DNA of 64,000 nucleotides from Chrysopilus asiliformis. Lineage: Eukaryota; Arthropoda; Insecta; Diptera; Rhagionidae. The notes under the pieces are model-generated. The model was not told the origin of the DNA. It searched no databases and saw only the letters and a list, made by a program, of their open reading frames with translations. Position 1 is the first letter of the stretch. The number at the start of each line of letters is the position of its first letter. Positions 9,952 to 19,901 of this stretch are shown here, piece after piece. Location: NCBI GenBank assembly GCA_964034945.1, contig OZ035961.1, positions 72,330,322-72,394,321 of the forward strand, given 5' to 3'. The position numbers were made by a program, and so were the translations under genes.

Positions 9952-11251
9952 AAGAGTGTCCCAGGAAAAATTGTCGCTTTTCAAAATGCAATTTTTAGAC
10001 ATCTAATGGTAACACTATTGCTCGAGAATGAATTTGTCGTATATTTTTACAGTTAGAAATCGAGCAAAATTAGTGCAACTGTTAATTTAGTAATAGTTTT
10101 CAAAATGCAGTCAAATCAAGAACAGCTCCGAGAAAAAATTTTGTACAAATTTTGTACGGAAAAAGGGGTAACACAAAAAAACATTGCCAAAGAGCTGAAA
10201 ACAAGTGTTAAAACCGTACAACGCGTAATAAAACGTTATGGTGAAACAGGGACCACGAGGAGAAAACAAGGTTTGCGGACGAAAACCCGGATTTATTGAC
10301 CCTAAAAGTGAACTGAAGGTTGTAAGGAGTTTGCAAAGAAATCCGTGCCTTTCATTACGAGATCTTGCAAAAAAGTGCAGTATTTCCAAATCAACGGTGG
10401 AAAGAATAAAGAAAGTCCACAACTTAAAATCGTATAAGAAATATAAAGTGTCATTGCGAACTGAAAAACAACAAACAAACGCAAAAAATCGTACGAGAAA
10501 ACTTTATAAACGTTTGTTATCAAAAGATTTTTGTGTGATTATGGACGACGAGACTTACTGCAAATTAGACTTTAAAACACTTCCTGGCTGCCATTTTTTT
10601 TCTGCAGAAAATCGGAATTCAGTCTCTAAGAAGTTTAAAACAATTGAGACTGAAAAATTTGAAAAAATAATATTGGTTTGGCAAGCAATAGCCAATGTGG
10701 TAGACGAAGTGTACCATATTTCGCTACAGGGTCCATGAATAGTGAAATTTATGTGGGCGAGTATCTCCAAAAACGTTTGTTACCCTTTATAACATCACAT
10801 ACCAAGCCCACTATTTTTTGGCCTGACCTTGCCACGTGTCACTACTCAAAAACAACACTAAACTGGTACAAGGACAATGATATTGAAATTGTTCAAAGAG
10901 ACGAAAATCCTCCAAACTGCCCAGAATTACGGCCAATTGAAAAATACTTGGCCAATATGAAGCAAAAACTGACAAAATTCAGTAAGGCCGCCAAAACATA
11001 TGCTGATTTAAAAAAAAAGTGGTTGCAAACAACCAAATTGATTCCGGATTCATCTGTACAAAATTTAATGGGAAATATTAAGAAAAAACTCCGATTTCTT
11101 TGGATGGAGCCATACTAAAGTTTTGGAATTTTGTGTAAAGATTAAAATATATGTTAGTTTTTCAAATTCTTAGTTTTTTTTTAATAATACAGTAAAAAAA
11201 ATCAGAATTTATTGAAAATTTTAAAGCGACATTTTTTCCTGGGACACTCTT
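9952..11251 (+). mobile_element. Tc1/mariner-superfamily element of DD37E type (1,300 bp)
   Basis: Terminal inverted repeats 'aagagtgtcccaggaaaaa' (9952) and complement ending at 11251, with TA on each side (9950-9951 and 11252-11253). It encodes a single transposase in three frames. The inserted text interrupts Gypsy RT exactly, with 'GNST' before and '[13 protein letters not shown]' after. The family call rests on the counted spacing of catalytic residues (see the transposase entry). Confidence 0.85.
10105..11118 (+). pseudogene. DD37E Tc1-like transposase with two frameshifts
   Basis: The N-terminal helix-turn-helix part is 'VTQKNIAKELKTSVKTVQRV' (10105-10270), and a second follows at 'SLRDLAKKCSISKSTVERI'. 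The catalytic residues are D in 'VIMDDETY' (about 10540), D in 'FWPDLATCHYS' (about 10820) and E in 'ELRPIEKYLA' (about 10935). By my count 37 residues lie between the second D and the E, which gives DD37E. The frame changes near 10270 and again near 10720. Otherwise the ORF runs without stops to 11116 and ends at a natural terminator 130 bp before the right end. About 335 residues in all, the usual family length. It acts, when intact, by cut-and-paste at TA. Confidence 0.8.
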
Positions 11252-11253
11252 TA

Positions 11254-11361
11254 GTTCACCACACTGGACATAGCTAGCGGATATCATCAAATACCGGTAG
11301 AACCCAAGGATCGAGAAAAAACAGCGTTTAGCACTCCATTTGGTCATTTCGAATTTACCAG
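11254..11361 (+). pseudogene. Gypsy reverse transcriptase, middle piece
   Basis: A short coding segment, '[19 protein letters not shown]' then '[15 protein letters not shown]', is motif A of Gypsy RT and the residues after it. It lies between the DD37E element and the CAG-flanked MITE. A TAG stop is at the left junction. The next codons of the same frame are found after 11865 ('MPFGLKSAPATFQ'). Confidence 0.85.
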
Positions 11362-11864
11362 GAGCGCGTTCGTCGTTGCAAAATAGTCAGCTATAGTTGA
11401 CTATTTGTGACTATCGGTCGTTCGTGAACGCCGTAGCTGACTACGTAGCTACAGCTCTGGTCGTTCGTGGATGCCAATAGTCGACTACGGTAGTTGACTA
11501 TTTCTGACTATGCTCGGTGAGCAGAGTTAGAAATAGTCAAGCGTAGCTAACACAGACAGTGTGTAAATCATGATTGACATATAAATGTCAAAATTCCCGC
11601 CTGAGTTCAGTTTTTAGGAACAGAAAAAGGAAAATGGACATGAAATTATTTACGCAGATGAAAATTAATAACGATATGTTTTAAAAAATTGGGGTTTTTG
11701 TTCATTCTTCAGTGTGTGTGTGAGCTGTCAAACGAAAAGCAACTACGACTATGACTATGGTCGTTCGTGGTGCACATGACTATAGTTAACTACGGCGAGC
11801 TATGACAGATTGACGTCATTAGCTATTGCTAGCTACGACTATCAATGCGTCGACGAACGCGCTC
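11362..11864. mobile_element. MITE with 14-bp perfect ends and CAG duplication
   Basis: Ends 'gagcgcgttcgtcg' and its exact complement, flanked by CAG at 11359-11361 and 11865-11867. The interior is a patchwork of 'tagctacg', 'gactat' and 'cggtcgttcgtg' words present in both orientations, so both halves can fold. No frame. A 3-bp non-TWA duplication fits CACTA- or Harbinger-related groups, and I cannot choose between them. Confidence 0.75.
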
Positions 11865-12578
11865 CAGGATGCCGTTTGGATTAAAATCGGCTCCTGCTAC
11901 ATTCCAAAGGGCTATGAATCACTCCTTGACAGGGTTACAAGGAATAGTGTTTCATATACATCGATGACTTGGTCATTTACGGGAAAAACTTAGATGACCA
12001 TAACCAAAAATTAATGGATATTTTCGAACGCCTCAGAATCCATAATTTCAAACTCCAACCCGAAAAGTGCCACTTCCTAAAAAAGGAAGTAATTTATTTA
12101 GGACACAAATGCACGAAAGAAGGCGCACTACCCGATCCTCAAAATATAGAATGTATAATAAATTTCCCACGTCCAAAAACCATTCGACAAATTCAAAGTT
12201 TTTTAGGTCTTGCCAATTATTATAGAAAATTCATTGAAGATTTTGCCCAAAAGACCTCTCACGAAACTACTTCGAAAGGGTAGTAAATTTGCGTGGAACG
12301 AATCATGTGAAAAGGCATTCGAAACACTAAAATAAGCCTTAACATCTCCACCTCTTCTGGTATATCCAGATTTTTCTAAACCATTTGCGTTAACCACAGA
12401 TGCTAGTGGAGAAGCACTTGGAGCAATACTGTCGCAGGACGATAGACCAGTAGCATACGCCAGTCGATCGTTGAATGAGGCTGAACGCCGATATTCAACA
12501 ATAGAAAAGGAACTGCTGGCAATAGTTTGGCCCACAAAACATTTTCGATGTTATTTGTTAGGACGTAAATTCATAGTA
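11865..12578 (+). pseudogene. Gypsy reverse transcriptase end and RNase H start
   Basis: 'MPFGLKSAPATFQRAMNHSL' is motif B. A one-base shift at about 11945 precedes 'YIDDLVIYGKN' (catalytic Y-x-D-D). Then come 'EKCHFLKKEVIYLGH' (thumb), 'FPRPKTIRQIQSFLGLANYY' and, after another shift near 12265, the RNase H region '[19 protein letters not shown]' and '[16 protein letters not shown]'. One internal stop replaces a codon at about 12330. The RNase H is interrupted at 12578 by a Tc1 element and resumes at 13918. Confidence 0.85.
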
Positions 12579-13917
12579 CACCCCTAGCCAAATGAACCGA
12601 AACAAGCAATTTTTGTGCTTTTTTGGAACTAAAGGCTCTGTTTTTTTGGGCTTAACCATAAAATATTATAGATTTGTTATTCCGGGATCATTCTCGAGTA
12701 TATTATGTGTAATATAAATATTGGCATTAAAAATAAAATTGTGAGACTGGGTACTTTTTACCTGATAAACGAAAATCAGTCGATTTCTTGCGTATTTTTT
12801 GAACTCTTACCACTTGACATATTTCACTCACATACATATCTTAAAAAAATAAAATAACAATTCAAACCAGGGGAATTTTTTCAAGCATTTATATTTAACT
12901 TAAATTTAAAAATCACACTAATAATTTATGTGCCCTCCTTTTGCCGGAATTACTGCTTCGAGTCTTTTTGGCATTGATTCTACCAATGTTTTTAAATACT
13001 CAGCCGAAATTTTGATCTCCCATACTTTTTTGATTACTTCCTTCAATTTTTCTTTACTGGAAGGTCGAACCTTTGCAATTTTAACCTTCATCTGTTGCCA
13101 AAGATTTTCTATGGGATTAAGATCCGGGCTGTTTCCGGGCCAATCCAATTCAAAAATTTCCTTGTCTATTAAATATTCTCTCACCTGAAGTAGAAAACGT
13201 TTTTTAGAAATTACAAAAAAAATCGGAAAGGTAAAAAAATGATTAGACTTTAAAAAAATTGAATCAATAGATGGATACTTATTTTATTTTCGGTATGGCA
13301 AAGTGCATGATCTTGCTGGAATATGAGTTCTTCTTTGGCCGGAAAAAGGCTTTCAAATGTCGGCAGTAGACATGCCGCGAGTACCTCGATGTACTTGATA
13401 GCATTCACTGGTTAAAATTGCAAAGGTTCGACCTTCCAGTAAAGAAAAATTGAAGGAAGTAATCAAAAAAGTATGGGAGATCGAAATTTCGGCTGAGTAT
13501 TTAAAAACATTGGTAGAATCAATGCCAAAAAGACTCGAAGCAGTAATTCCGGCAAAAGGAGGGCACATAAATTATTAGTGTGATTTTTAAATTTAAGTTA
13601 AATATAAATGCTTAAAAAAATTCCCCTGGTTTGAATTGTTATTTTATTTTTTTAAGATATGTATGTGAGTGAAATATGTCAAGTGGTAAGAGTTCAAAAA
13701 ATACGCAAGAAATCGACTGATTTTCGTTTATCAGGTAAAAAGTACCCAGTCTCACAATTTTATTTTTAATGCCAATATTTATATTACACATAATATACTC
13801 GAGAATGATCCCGGAATAACAAATCTACAATATTTTATGGTTAAGCCCAAAAAAACAGAGCCTTTAGTTCCAAAAAAGCACAAAAATTGCTTGTTTCGGT
13901 TCATTTGGCCAGGGGTG
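12579..13917. mobile_element. Tc1 element rearranged into a large palindrome
   Basis: TA at 12577-12578 and 13918-13919. Ends are 'cacccctagccaaatgaacc' at 12579 and the near-exact complement at 13898-13917. The arms 12579 to about 13110 and about 13389 to 13917 are inverted copies of each other, including the transposase C-terminus. The unique centre (about 13110-13388) holds the middle of the transposase on the minus strand. The normal left end is missing and is replaced by a second right end. Confidence 0.85.
12918..13390 (-). pseudogene. Tc1 (DD34E) transposase, C-terminal half with an apparent intron
   Basis: On the minus strand, 'LIFQQDHALCHTENK' (about 13300-13350, second catalytic D) is followed by about 95 bp that starts GTATCC and ends in a pyrimidine-rich ...CTTCAG. 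The frame then continues at 13184 with 'REYLIDKEIFELDWPGNSPD' and 'LNPIENLWQQMK' (catalytic E). Leaving out the 95 bp gives exactly 34 residues between D and E, as in Tc1. This supports reading it as an intron, although the donor phase looks one base off. The protein ends '...PAKGGHINY'. The N-terminal DNA-binding part is missing. Confidence 0.7.
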
Positions 13918-14637
13918 TATATTCGGATCATTTAAAAGGAGTGTTCAATGTCAAGGACACCACAACACGACTCACTCGTTTTCGTCATAAACTATCTGAT
14001 TATGACTACGAGATTCAATACAAGGCAGGGAAATTAAATACTGCAGCAGATGCGCTAAGTAGAATGCCCTCATTTAAATGTACGAAAAGCCCAAATAACA
14101 CGTTCCAACAACAACAAAACCCCCCAAGAAACAATGTTTGATGAAAGCCCTAAAAAGTTAATCCATGAAAATTTACCAAAACACAGCGGTATGGCTAAAA
14201 GCGGTATGAGGAACAAGAGGTGAGGAATAAAGTAAACGATTTAACAAACAATTATCAACGAGCACAAGTTGTAACTCGAAGCCAAAGTAAACACAATAAA
14301 CAACAGATGGAAAACCCAAATCAAAGTGAGAGTACAACAACAATTAACTCGAAAGATAAAACTGCAATTCAGCAATTACAGGAAGACAATGCACCTGAAA
14401 ACGATGAAATGCAACTTCATGAAAAAAGTAAACAAGGTAATAACTGCGAAACCGAACACGATTCTATTGACCCAGTTATTTCCACAAAAAATATTCAGCA
14501 ATTAACTGATCGAAAAGAAATAGAATCTGTACTCATGACCTACCATAATAGTCCATTAGGCAAGGAGTTTTCAAAACCTATCACCGTATAAGGCGACATT
14601 ATCGGTGGAAAAATATGGTAACGGACATAGAAAACTA
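13918..14637 (+). pseudogene. Gypsy RNase H end and linker to integrase
   Basis: After the Tc1 element the frame resumes with 'SDHLKGVFNVKDTTTRLTRF' and 'YEIQYKAGKLNTAADALSRM', the classic end of Gypsy RNase H (connection D-A-L-S-R). A stop at about 14140 and a short gap precede a polar linker frame (14220-14591) that ends in 'MTYHNSPLG'. In a shifted frame this leads to 'RRHYRWKNMVTDIENY', the zinc-binding-region text before integrase. A pogo-like element cuts it at 14638. Confidence 0.8.
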
Positions 14638-15056
14638 CACCCAACTCTTTTTTTACACGGTCTTTTTTTACACGATTTTGAAATAACACGGTCCACAAAA
14701 AGAAAGAAAAAATTTTTTTCCACGAATTTTTTGTTCTAACACGAAGTCTAAAGAAAATTTTTTTACATGTAGTTACAAAAATAAAATATAATTGGGGAAA
14801 TTTTTATAGTCGATTTTATATTTGTCTATTTAAAATTGCATTAAGCACATTATTGAGTTATTGGGCGCATTCAGTGAACGTTAATAATGAACCATACTCT
14901 TCATTGGATTCAAACTCGTCAGATGTGTTAGACATCTCTAGTAATGGAAGCGATTTTTGTCAAGTCAGTAATAAACTTTCACGCTTAATATCAAGTAGCG
15001 ATGAATAATCTAAATAATATTTTTATTTCTATTCTAATTTGGTTTTTTTATAATTG

Positions 15057-15300
15057 AGGCGTTAAAAGCTAGAGTGGACCAAGCCACATAATCGAGTTTT
15101 TAAAGCTTTTCCACTTTTGTACTATTATTAACTATAAATTTTTGGAAAAAAAAATCTGTGGACTTTATTACTAAATGTTGAAATGTTCTTTTGTGCATCC
15201 AAACATTTTTATCTAAAAACTCACTCGCAATAGTGATTCAAACACAAAAAAATTCACGATTTCGACATGTGGGTTGGTCCACTCTAGCTTTTAACGCTTC
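15057..15300. mobile_element. 244-bp MITE with AATT duplication
   Basis: Inverted ends of 27 bp with one mismatch ('gaggcgttaaaagctagagt' at 15057, complement ending at 15300). AATT flanks both sides (15053-15056 and 15301-15304). No coding. A 4-bp AT-only duplication is shared with the unrelated-looking MITE at 38746. Confidence 0.8.
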
Positions 15301-15461
15301 AATTATGGACTAATGATTCTCTTTTTTACTTATTTTATCGTATGTATGTATATTTTTTTTAATAATAATATATATGAATTATATTTTGTTTTTGTTACTT
15401 ATTTTATAATTTTTCAATAAAAATTAATATTAGTTATATTTTGTTTTTCTTTATAATTTAC

Positions 15462-16358
15462 TAGGGGCTGCGCCCCGAACCGCTTCGCGGTTCATCCCCC
15501 TTCCGCAGGTCGGCCTTCGGCCTCCCTGCCCCCGTCGGCCTACGGCCTCCACAACTACTCGGCCTTCGGCCTCGCCCCTCGCGCTTGAATTGTTGGAATT
15601 TGATGTATGGAGAGGTTACGTAAAATTATTTAAATATATTTCAGCTCTCGCCTTCCTCTTTACTCGGCCTTCGGCCTCGACTCAAATGCAGATAATTAAC
15701 CCAAAAAAGGGAAATTTTTTTAGAGACATTTTTCTTTGTGACTCAACGGTGTATTACAAAATCGTACTGTTTACTTACAATATATTCAATAACGGTAAAA
15801 GGTGGTTATCCACACGGGGAAAGACAATATGGTGGGAAATGTCATTCTTTTTAATTCATGTCATACATTGAAGCACCAAATCCCTTTAGAATTGCAGAAG
15901 ATAGCAGGTGAGGGCTATACATAACGATGGTATCTTTGCATTCCTTTTTTTAATGAGTTTTTGGAGTAGCAGGTTACCCAATATAATAACGTTGTAGGAG
16001 GTAAAGTCATAAAGAAACAAACATACAACATTTTTTATTAGAGTGAAATTTTGCAATAAGAATTTCAAAAGGTGTTCCAATTGAATTTTCATGTATTGAG
16101 TATTTATGTAGAATTGGATTCTAAACACTGTTTGTTCTTGGAGTTTTGCAATAAAGTGAACCGTTTTCGAGAAATTTGCAAATAACTTTTTGGATTGTAT
16201 GGGAGAGGGGGGAAGCTTAAGGGGTAGGTGCACCAAACTTCACAGAAACACCCTCTGTGCTAATCTAAAGTTTTCCTGAAAATTTGGTCAAAATCGGTTC
16301 AGCGGCTTAGAAGTCTATAAGCCACATACATACATACATCCATTTTTATATATATAGA
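15462..16358 (-). mobile_element. Minus-strand non-autonomous Helitron
   Basis: The minus-strand 5' end is 'TCTATATATATAAAAATGGA' (from 16358). The 3' end is the hairpin 'ggggcgcagccccTAG' (complement of 15462-15475) before a T. The GC-rich first 150 bp consist of 'cggccttcggcct' palindromes. The same 3' part recurs at 34949-35420 with high identity. An internal segment (about 16085-16170) resembles the ~510-bp repeat. Confidence 0.8.
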
Positions 16359-16547
16359 TAGATAGATTATATTTTTTTTTGCACGGTTTTTAGGACAACA
16401 TATAGCTTTTTTTTCATCTTACACGGTTTTTTAAAGCTGTGGAACACATCCTCAATTTTAATATGTGCTGCATATCTTTTTTTACACGGTTTTTTTTTAC
16501 ACGATTTTCGTTGGAACGTATCTACCGTGTAAAAAGAGTTGGGTGTA

Positions 16548-17469
16548 TATAAAAAGTTGTCCACTTTGTCAAGTCAACAAATATTCCCGCTACACGCGCA
16601 TGCCAATGGTCATTGCGGACACGACACTACTTCCTTTTGACAAAGTATACCTAGATATAGTCGGTCCACTCCCAGTAACCAATAGGGGAAATAAATATCT
16701 TCTCACGTTCCAGGATGACCTCATCCGATTTTTCGATTGTGCTACAATAGAAAATTGTGAGGCCGAAACAGTGGCTAAAGCTTTCTATGAACAAATTATT
16801 ACAAGGTATAGAATACCCAAGAAATTGATCACTGATCAAGGAACAAATTTTTTGAGCGACGTATTAAAAAAATTGTGTAAACTATTAAAAATACGAAAGT
16901 TACAAACAACAGCCTACCATCCCCAAACTAATGGAGCACTCGAACGGTCCCATCGATCTTTAGCGGAATACCTACGAAATTTCGTAAATGAATATCCAAC
17001 TACTTGGGATGAATGGATCAGGGAGGCAGTACACGTCCATAACAACACAATACATGCTTCAACCAAATTCACTCCAATGGACTTATTGTACGGTTTTTCC
17101 GCAGAACTTCCCACAAGCGTGAAAAGATATCCAGAGCCATTGTATAACGACGAAAATTACTACCATCTGTTAAAGTACAAACTGCAAAAGGCGTACAAAA
17201 AGGCCAGAGAAAATCTATTAGCGAATAAAATGAAAAGCAAAAACTATTACGACAAAAATTCCGTCAACAAAAGTTTCCAAGTCGGAGATTGGGTTCTGCT
17301 TAAAAACGAAACTCGAAAAAATAAGTTAAGTCCAATTTGGTTAGGACTATTTGAAATCATGGAAACCCCAAGTACCGTAAACTCAGTTCTAAAAATTCGC
17401 AACAAACTTGTTCGCATCCATAATAATCGGCTGAAAGAATATATTAGTCAAGGTAAACACCAAAATTAG
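16548..17469 (+). pseudogene. Gypsy integrase and C-terminal domain
   Basis: Begins in mid-domain at 'IKSCPLCQVNK' (end of the zinc-binding HHCC module). The DDE core follows: D in 'KVYLDIVGPLP', D in 'KLITDQGTNFLS' and E in 'QTNGALERSHRSL', with the 'TAYHPQTNG' motif. The C-terminus has the GPY/F-like region ('VGDWVLLKN...LSPIWLGLFEI') and the usual 'IRNKLVRIHNNRLKEY'. About 305 codons run without a stop to 17469, so this is the best preserved part of the element. An in-track start at 16465 would lie inside the inserted pogo-like element and is not real. Confidence 0.85.
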
Positions 17470-17729
17470 GTTTAAAATTTTGAAATCCATTTCCGTCAGA
17501 TGGTAGATGACAATAACTGCAAATTTTTCATTCGTTTTTTATTTTTAGAAATTTTCAGACTAAAATATGCTGACCCATTAAAAATAAATGAGTTTTGAAA
17601 AAAAAAATTTAACGGAATTTTGTATCAATGGTAAAATATTTGAAAAAAAAACGAAATGAACATAATATATAGGTTAAGGTTTAGAAAAAATAAATTTTTA
17701 TTAAATGTCAAAGAAAATATATATGTATA
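17470..17729. other. Gypsy 3' flank, no LTR recognised
   Basis: AT-rich, no gene. A 3' LTR would be expected after the integrase, but no TG...CA pair or repeat of a left LTR can be found, because the left end is lost. The stretch ends at the Helitron at 17730. Confidence 0.4.
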
Positions 17730-17939
17730 CTAGCAGACCCTACGTTGGCAGCTAAAAGTTTTTTGTATAAATTTTAGAATGCCAAAAAACCATAAATAAC
17801 TTAAAAAGTTTTGGGAAAAAATGTTATCCTTACAGGACCTTCCTACGTTTCGAATTTTGAAATTCCAACTCCAGATTCGTGATAAGCAACCCTGAAAATC
17901 TCCCAAAGCCTGTTTTTGCGAGAAAAATTGGAAAAAGTA

Positions 17940-19240
17940 CAGGGTGCGCCATCTATTCCTCCGGTATGAGAATGTTGAATAACTTTTGAAAGAAACAATA
18001 GATTGCAAAAAATGGTGTTTTTTTATTTAGTTCAATCCTTTACAATTTATGTGGACTACTTTTTGAAAACAACATCGATCAAATGACCACCTTTATTGGC
18101 CACCGCAAACTGTGCTCTTTTTCGGGCATTTTCCATCACTTCTTCGAGCATCTCCGTCGGTATGGCAGCTATTTCGGCACGAATATTGGTCTTGAGCTCG
18201 TCAATGGTCTTCGGGTTGCTGGCGTAAACTTTACTCTTCAAATAACCCCACAAAAAGAAGTCTGGGGGGGTTAAATCAGGGGATCTTGGTGGCCAGTCAA
18301 TATCGCCTCTTTTCGATATCACACGTCTAGGGAATTTTTGTTGCAAAAACCGTATTGTTTGGTCCGCTGTGTGGCATGGCGCCCCGTCTTGCTGAAACCA
18401 GAAGTCAGTCAGACCTTTTTCACGCATTTTCGGACACACAAAATGTGCCAACATCCACCGATATCGATTACCATTAACTGTTTCACCTTCATTGAAGAAA
18501 AATGGCCCAATGATGGTTTTTGCGCACACGCCGGCCCAAACAGTCACTTTTCGATCATGCAATGGTATTTCATGAATCTCGTGAGGATTTTCTGTCGCCC
18601 AAATGCGGCAATTTTGTTTATTAACACCGCCAGAGAGAGTGAAATGTGCCTCGTCGGTCATTAAAACTTGCATCCAAAAGTCCGGCATGGTTTCCAACAT
18701 TCGGCCGACTAATTTGCCGTATTCTATACGACGCGACTTGTCTGTTGCCAATATTCTTTGAGTTAGTTGTATTTTGTAAGGAAACAAATGGAGATCGTCC
18801 TTTAAAATGCGCCGCAACGTGGTTCCACTCATTTTCAACCGCTGAGTTCGGTGGCGATACGAGACATTTGGGTCCTCGGCAACACTCTCTCTCACGGCTT
18901 CAATAATTTCATTGGAACGTCTTGGGCGTGGATGATTATAGATTAGATTGCCTACTGTTCCGTGCTCAAAGAAATTTTTACCCAGCGCCCGAATTGTTTT
19001 GTCGGTAGGCGCTTTTTTGCCACGATATTTTGCACGATATGCACGTTGAGTTAGCACAATTGAACGACTATTTTCAATGTACATCGTCACTATTTCGGCG
19101 CGTTCTTTCGGTGTGAAGCGGTTCATGGTTAAAATTGTACTGGTTTGACGTTTCCAAAACGTGTCTAGGAAAGCAAATCGGTTGACAAATGGCGAAGTTA
19201 TTGAATGTTTACATACCGGAGGAATAGATGGCGCACCCTG
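17940..19240 (-). mobile_element. mariner element of DD41D (rosa) type, apparently intact (1,301 bp)
   Basis: TA at 17938-17939 and 19241-19242. The first 29 bases inward ('cagggtgcgccatctattcc...') are identical at both ends. One uninterrupted transposase lies between, on the minus strand. Identical inverted repeats and an open ORF indicate a recent insertion into the Helitron. Confidence 0.9.
18056..19126 (-). CDS. mariner transposase, DD41D (rosa) group, intact 356 residues
   Basis: The enzyme cuts the element out and pastes it into TA sites. The N-terminus has paired helix-turn-helix modules ('MNRFTPKERAEIVTMYIENS', 'DKTIRALGKNFFEHGTVGNL', then 'SGTTLRRILKDDLHLFPYK'). Catalytic residues are D in 'VLMTDEAHFTLSG' (about residue 157), D in 'FWFQQDGAPCHTAD' (about 247) and D in 'SPDLTPPDFFLWGYLKSKVY' (about 289). 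Counting from the second D to the D of 'PPDFF' gives 41 residues, the signature of the rosa/DD41D group rather than DD34D mariners. The end 'NKGGHLIDVVFKK' is complete. The start is the first ATG after the inverted repeat and untranslated leader. No stops or frameshifts. Expression and activity are inferred only. Confidence 0.92.
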   Translation of the reverse strand: MNRFTPKERAEIVTMYIENSRSIVLTQRAYRAKYRGKKAPTDKTIRALGKNFFEHGTVGNLIYNHPRPRRSNEIIEAVRESVAEDPNVSYRHRTQRLKMSGTTLRRILKDDLHLFPYKIQLTQRILATDKSRRIEYGKLVGRMLETMPDFWMQVLMTDEAHFTLSGGVNKQNCRIWATENPHEIHEIPLHDRKVTVWAGVCAKTIIGPFFFNEGETVNGNRYRWMLAHFVCPKMREKGLTDFWFQQDGAPCHTADQTIRFLQQKFPRRVISKRGDIDWPPRSPDLTPPDFFLWGYLKSKVYASNPKTIDELKTNIRAEIAAIPTEMLEEVMENARKRAQFAVANKGGHLIDVVFKK

Positions 19241-19249
19241 TACATTTCC

Positions 19250-19760
19250 GTTATCCTTTTCGGTTAGAATTTTGAAATTCCAACACCGGATTCGTGATCA
19301 GCGACCCCAAAAACCCCCTAATGCCAATTTTTCCCTGGAAAAACGGGAAAAAGGATATTTATCCTTAGAGGATCTTTCGTTTCGAATTTTGAAAATCTAA
19401 TATCGGATTCGTGATCAGCGATACCAAACATAATGCCAATTTTCCCGGGGAATCATGGGAAAAAGGATATTTACGTTATCCTTTCAGGAACTTCCGTTTC
19501 GAATTTTGCAAATCTAATACCGGATTCGTGATCAGCGACCCCAAAAACACCCTTATGCCGATTTTTCCGGGGAAAAACTGGAAAAAGGATATTTGCGTTA
19601 TTCTTACAGGACCTTCCGTTTCGAATTTTGAAAATCTGATATCGGATTCGTGATCAGCGACCCCAAAAACGCTGTAACGCAAATTTTTCCGGGGAAAAAT
19701 AGGAAAAAGGATATTTGTGTTATCCTTACAGGACCTTCCGTTTCGAATTTTGAAAATCTA
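19250..19760 (-). repeat. ~118-bp tandem units of the Helitron body
   Basis: 'gaattttgaaa' anchors recur near 19268, 19383, 19501, 19623 and 19743, spacing 115-122 bp. Each unit carries the complement of 'cggaaggtcctgtaaggata' and 'ggggtcgctgatcacgaatc'. Short frames across it are by-products. The same units form 53585-54210 in the other orientation. Confidence 0.85.
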
Positions 19761-19901
19761 AATAGTTAAAAACCTGCTCCTGGCAACACAGATCATTTTG
19801 CAAGAAACCGCGTAAAAATTGGTCCAGTAGTTTTTGAGTTTTGTAATCTCAAACAAACAGTCAGACAGACAAACAGACAGACAAACATCCATTTTTATAT
19901 A

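Larger units (their letters stand above)
14638..16545. mobile_element. TA-flanked, pogo/Tigger-like element (1,908 bp), itself invaded
   Basis: Ends 'cacccaactctttttt(t)acacgg' at 14638 and the complement ending at 16545, with TA at 14636-14637 and 16546-16547. Removing it restores Gypsy coding text '...DIENY' + 'IKSCPLCQVNKYS'. 'tttttacacgg' recurs several times inside both ends. A short frame at about 14875-15009 ends in a Ser/Asp-rich tail ('SDVLDISSNGSDFCQ'...'SSSDE'), reminiscent of pogo/CENP-B transposase C-termini. This is the only protein hint. It holds a MITE (15057-15300) and a Helitron (15462-16358). Confidence 0.75.
4055..17469 (+). mobile_element. Ty3/Gypsy LTR retrotransposon, 5'-truncated and carrying five nested insertions
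   Basis: Fragments in the correct order and on one strand are protease-end/linker (4171-5337), reverse transcriptase (9486-9949, 11254-11361, 11865-12290), RNase H (12290-12578, 13918-14090), linker (14141-14637) and integrase (16548-17469). Removing the insertions at 5412-9477, 9952-11251, 11362-11864, 12579-13917 and 14638-16545 rejoins coding text at each site. Gag, the active-site half of protease and both LTRs are not visible. The left edge abuts a repeat copy at about 4055. The lineage within Gypsy (perhaps mdg1/412-like) is uncertain. Confidence 0.85.

Noticed and set aside
16465..16547. Upstream ATG for the Gypsy integrase frame
   Set aside because: These codons lie inside the inserted pogo-like element; the real frame enters from 14637.
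18083..18906. Plus-strand frames across the mariner
   Set aside because: Shadows of the 356-residue transposase on the minus strand.
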